Source: Microcaldota archaeon
GTDB taxonomy: Archaea; Micrarchaeota; Micrarchaeia; Micrarchaeales; Micrarchaeaceae
DNA length: 21,110 bases
Reading direction: 5' to 3'
Assembly: GCA_021785805.1 (NCBI GenBank)
Contig: JAJYEJ010000011.1
Location: 1-21,110 of the forward strand
The stretch's first letter is position 1. Every line of letters starts with the position of its first letter. The translations under genes and the position numbers were made by a program. The notes below the pieces were generated by a model. It had not been told where the DNA came from. It worked only from the letters and a program-made list of their open reading frames with translations, and ran no database searches. Below are positions 20,584-21,110 of this stretch, piece by piece.

Positions 20584-21000
20584 TTACGCACTCCTTTTCG
20601 CTAGCTCGCTGCTTATCTTGTCCAGGAATGACTTTCCCTGCGGGGTTATTATCCTTCCTCTCTTGGTCCTTTGGACGAGCTTGAGCGTCTCGAGCGCCTG
20701 AAGCGCATCCCTTATTATGCTGCCACCTGAATCGACATGATGGCGCCTGTGCATGGAATGGTCCTTCCTGCTGCCATACCTGACCCTGAGCCTTGACACG
20801 CCGATCGGCCCATTGACATATACCTGCCGCAGTATAGAAGCCGATCGCATATACCAGAAGTCAGGGCTGTCCGGGGGCCTCTCGGTATTGGCGCCTGACT
20901 TGACATAGTCGATGTATGCCGGCTTCTTTATCTTGTCTTTGAGCTGAAGCGAAGCTGCCTTCACCAGCTCACTGGCCTTGACATCAAGTATATTAGACAT
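20584..21000 (-). CDS. rps19e: Small-subunit ribosomal protein S19e
   Basis: 138 residues, first gene of the ribosomal cluster. Motifs: RPPDSPDFWYMRSASILRQV, NGPIGVSRLRVRYGSRK and GSIIRDALQALETLKLVQ, all typical of S19e, a winged-helix protein needed for small-subunit maturation. The ATG at 21000 is preceded by AAGTGA a few bases upstream; the frame opens with a GTG at 21009, which overlaps that site. The promoter lies near 21081-21091. Confidence 0.95.
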   Translation of the reverse strand: MSNILDVKASELVKAASLQLKDKIKKPAYIDYVKSGANTERPPDSPDFWYMRSASILRQVYVNGPIGVSRLRVRYGSRKDHSMHRRHHVDSGGSIIRDALQALETLKLVQRTKRGRIITPQGKSFLDKISSELAKRSA

Positions 21001-21080
21001 TGAATTCACTTAGTTGAGCAAAATTAGCCTTTCTGACGTAAAAATGCCCTTGCCTTAGCAGATATATTCTCTTGATAAGC

Positions 21081-21091
21081 TATTAAAAGGT
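21081..21091 (-). promoter_or_regulatory. Promoter of the ribosomal protein / ftsY cluster
   Basis: The minus strand reads CCTTTTAATAG preceded by AAA-type B-recognition sequence (CAAACC), an archetypal archaeal promoter about 85 bases before the S19e start. A second TATA-like AATATATC lies at about 21060-21067. No terminator-like sequence interrupts the cluster until after ftsY. Confidence 0.5.
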
Positions 21092-21110
21092 TTGCCCGGT
21101 GCCGGAAATC

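Noticed and set aside
1..21110. CRISPR array
   Set aside because: No regularly spaced set of three or more identical repeats of 20-40 bases was seen; the repeats present are short pairs at promoters or codon repeats.

Overview
The window reads as one chromosomal segment of a small-genome archaeon, most like the DPANN / Micrarchaeota (ARMAN-2-like) lineages. What is seen: archaeal ribosomal proteins S19e, L39e, L31e and L18Ae (LX), eIF6, prefoldin alpha, FtsY, a PDCD5-family protein, an MCM helicase, TATA-type promoters with leaderless or GGTG-type translation starts, and Thr-rich surface proteins. The lineage is inferred from this style, not from a phylogeny.

Left part (1-8.6 kb): purF for purine synthesis (its start codon is cut by the window edge), a membrane-anchored Thr-rich surface protein, two small proteins of unknown function with overlapping 3' ends, a stand-alone tRNA-binding (CsaA / MetRS-beta-like) domain, a beta-carbonic anhydrase, a Nudix-fold protein whose catalytic box is degenerate, and an 851-residue secreted protein with about five related domains and a C-terminal membrane anchor.

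Middle (8.6-16.9 kb): a small Cys-rich protein, a bacterial-type methionyl-tRNA synthetase without the C-terminal tRNA-binding domain, a candidate three-way-junction RNA, an unknown 177-residue protein, mcm, and a large regulator made of a transposase-like N-terminal segment and two Lrp/AsnC-like units. Next come a strong candidate for an unassigned structured RNA (about 15372-15510, possibly to 15217), a three-gene mini-operon of very small proteins (78, 72 and 36 residues; the last is a zinc ribbon) and a small helical-repeat protein.

Right part (16.95-21.0 kb): the classic archaeal cluster on the minus strand, rps19e - pdcd5 - rpl39e - rpl31e - eif6 - rpl18a(LX) - pfdA - ftsY, with gaps of 3-33 bases. 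It links ribosome structure and assembly (eIF6), nascent-protein folding (prefoldin) and membrane targeting (FtsY). L31e carries an unusual Lys/Gln/Pro-rich tail.

Most worth following: the structured RNA at 15.37 kb with its neighbouring mini-operon, the second RNA candidate after metG, the tandem Lrp-like regulator, and several perfect inverted repeats placed on promoters (mcm, the 177-residue protein, and the 13.75 kb micro-ORF). No tRNA, rRNA, CRISPR array or complete insertion sequence was seen.
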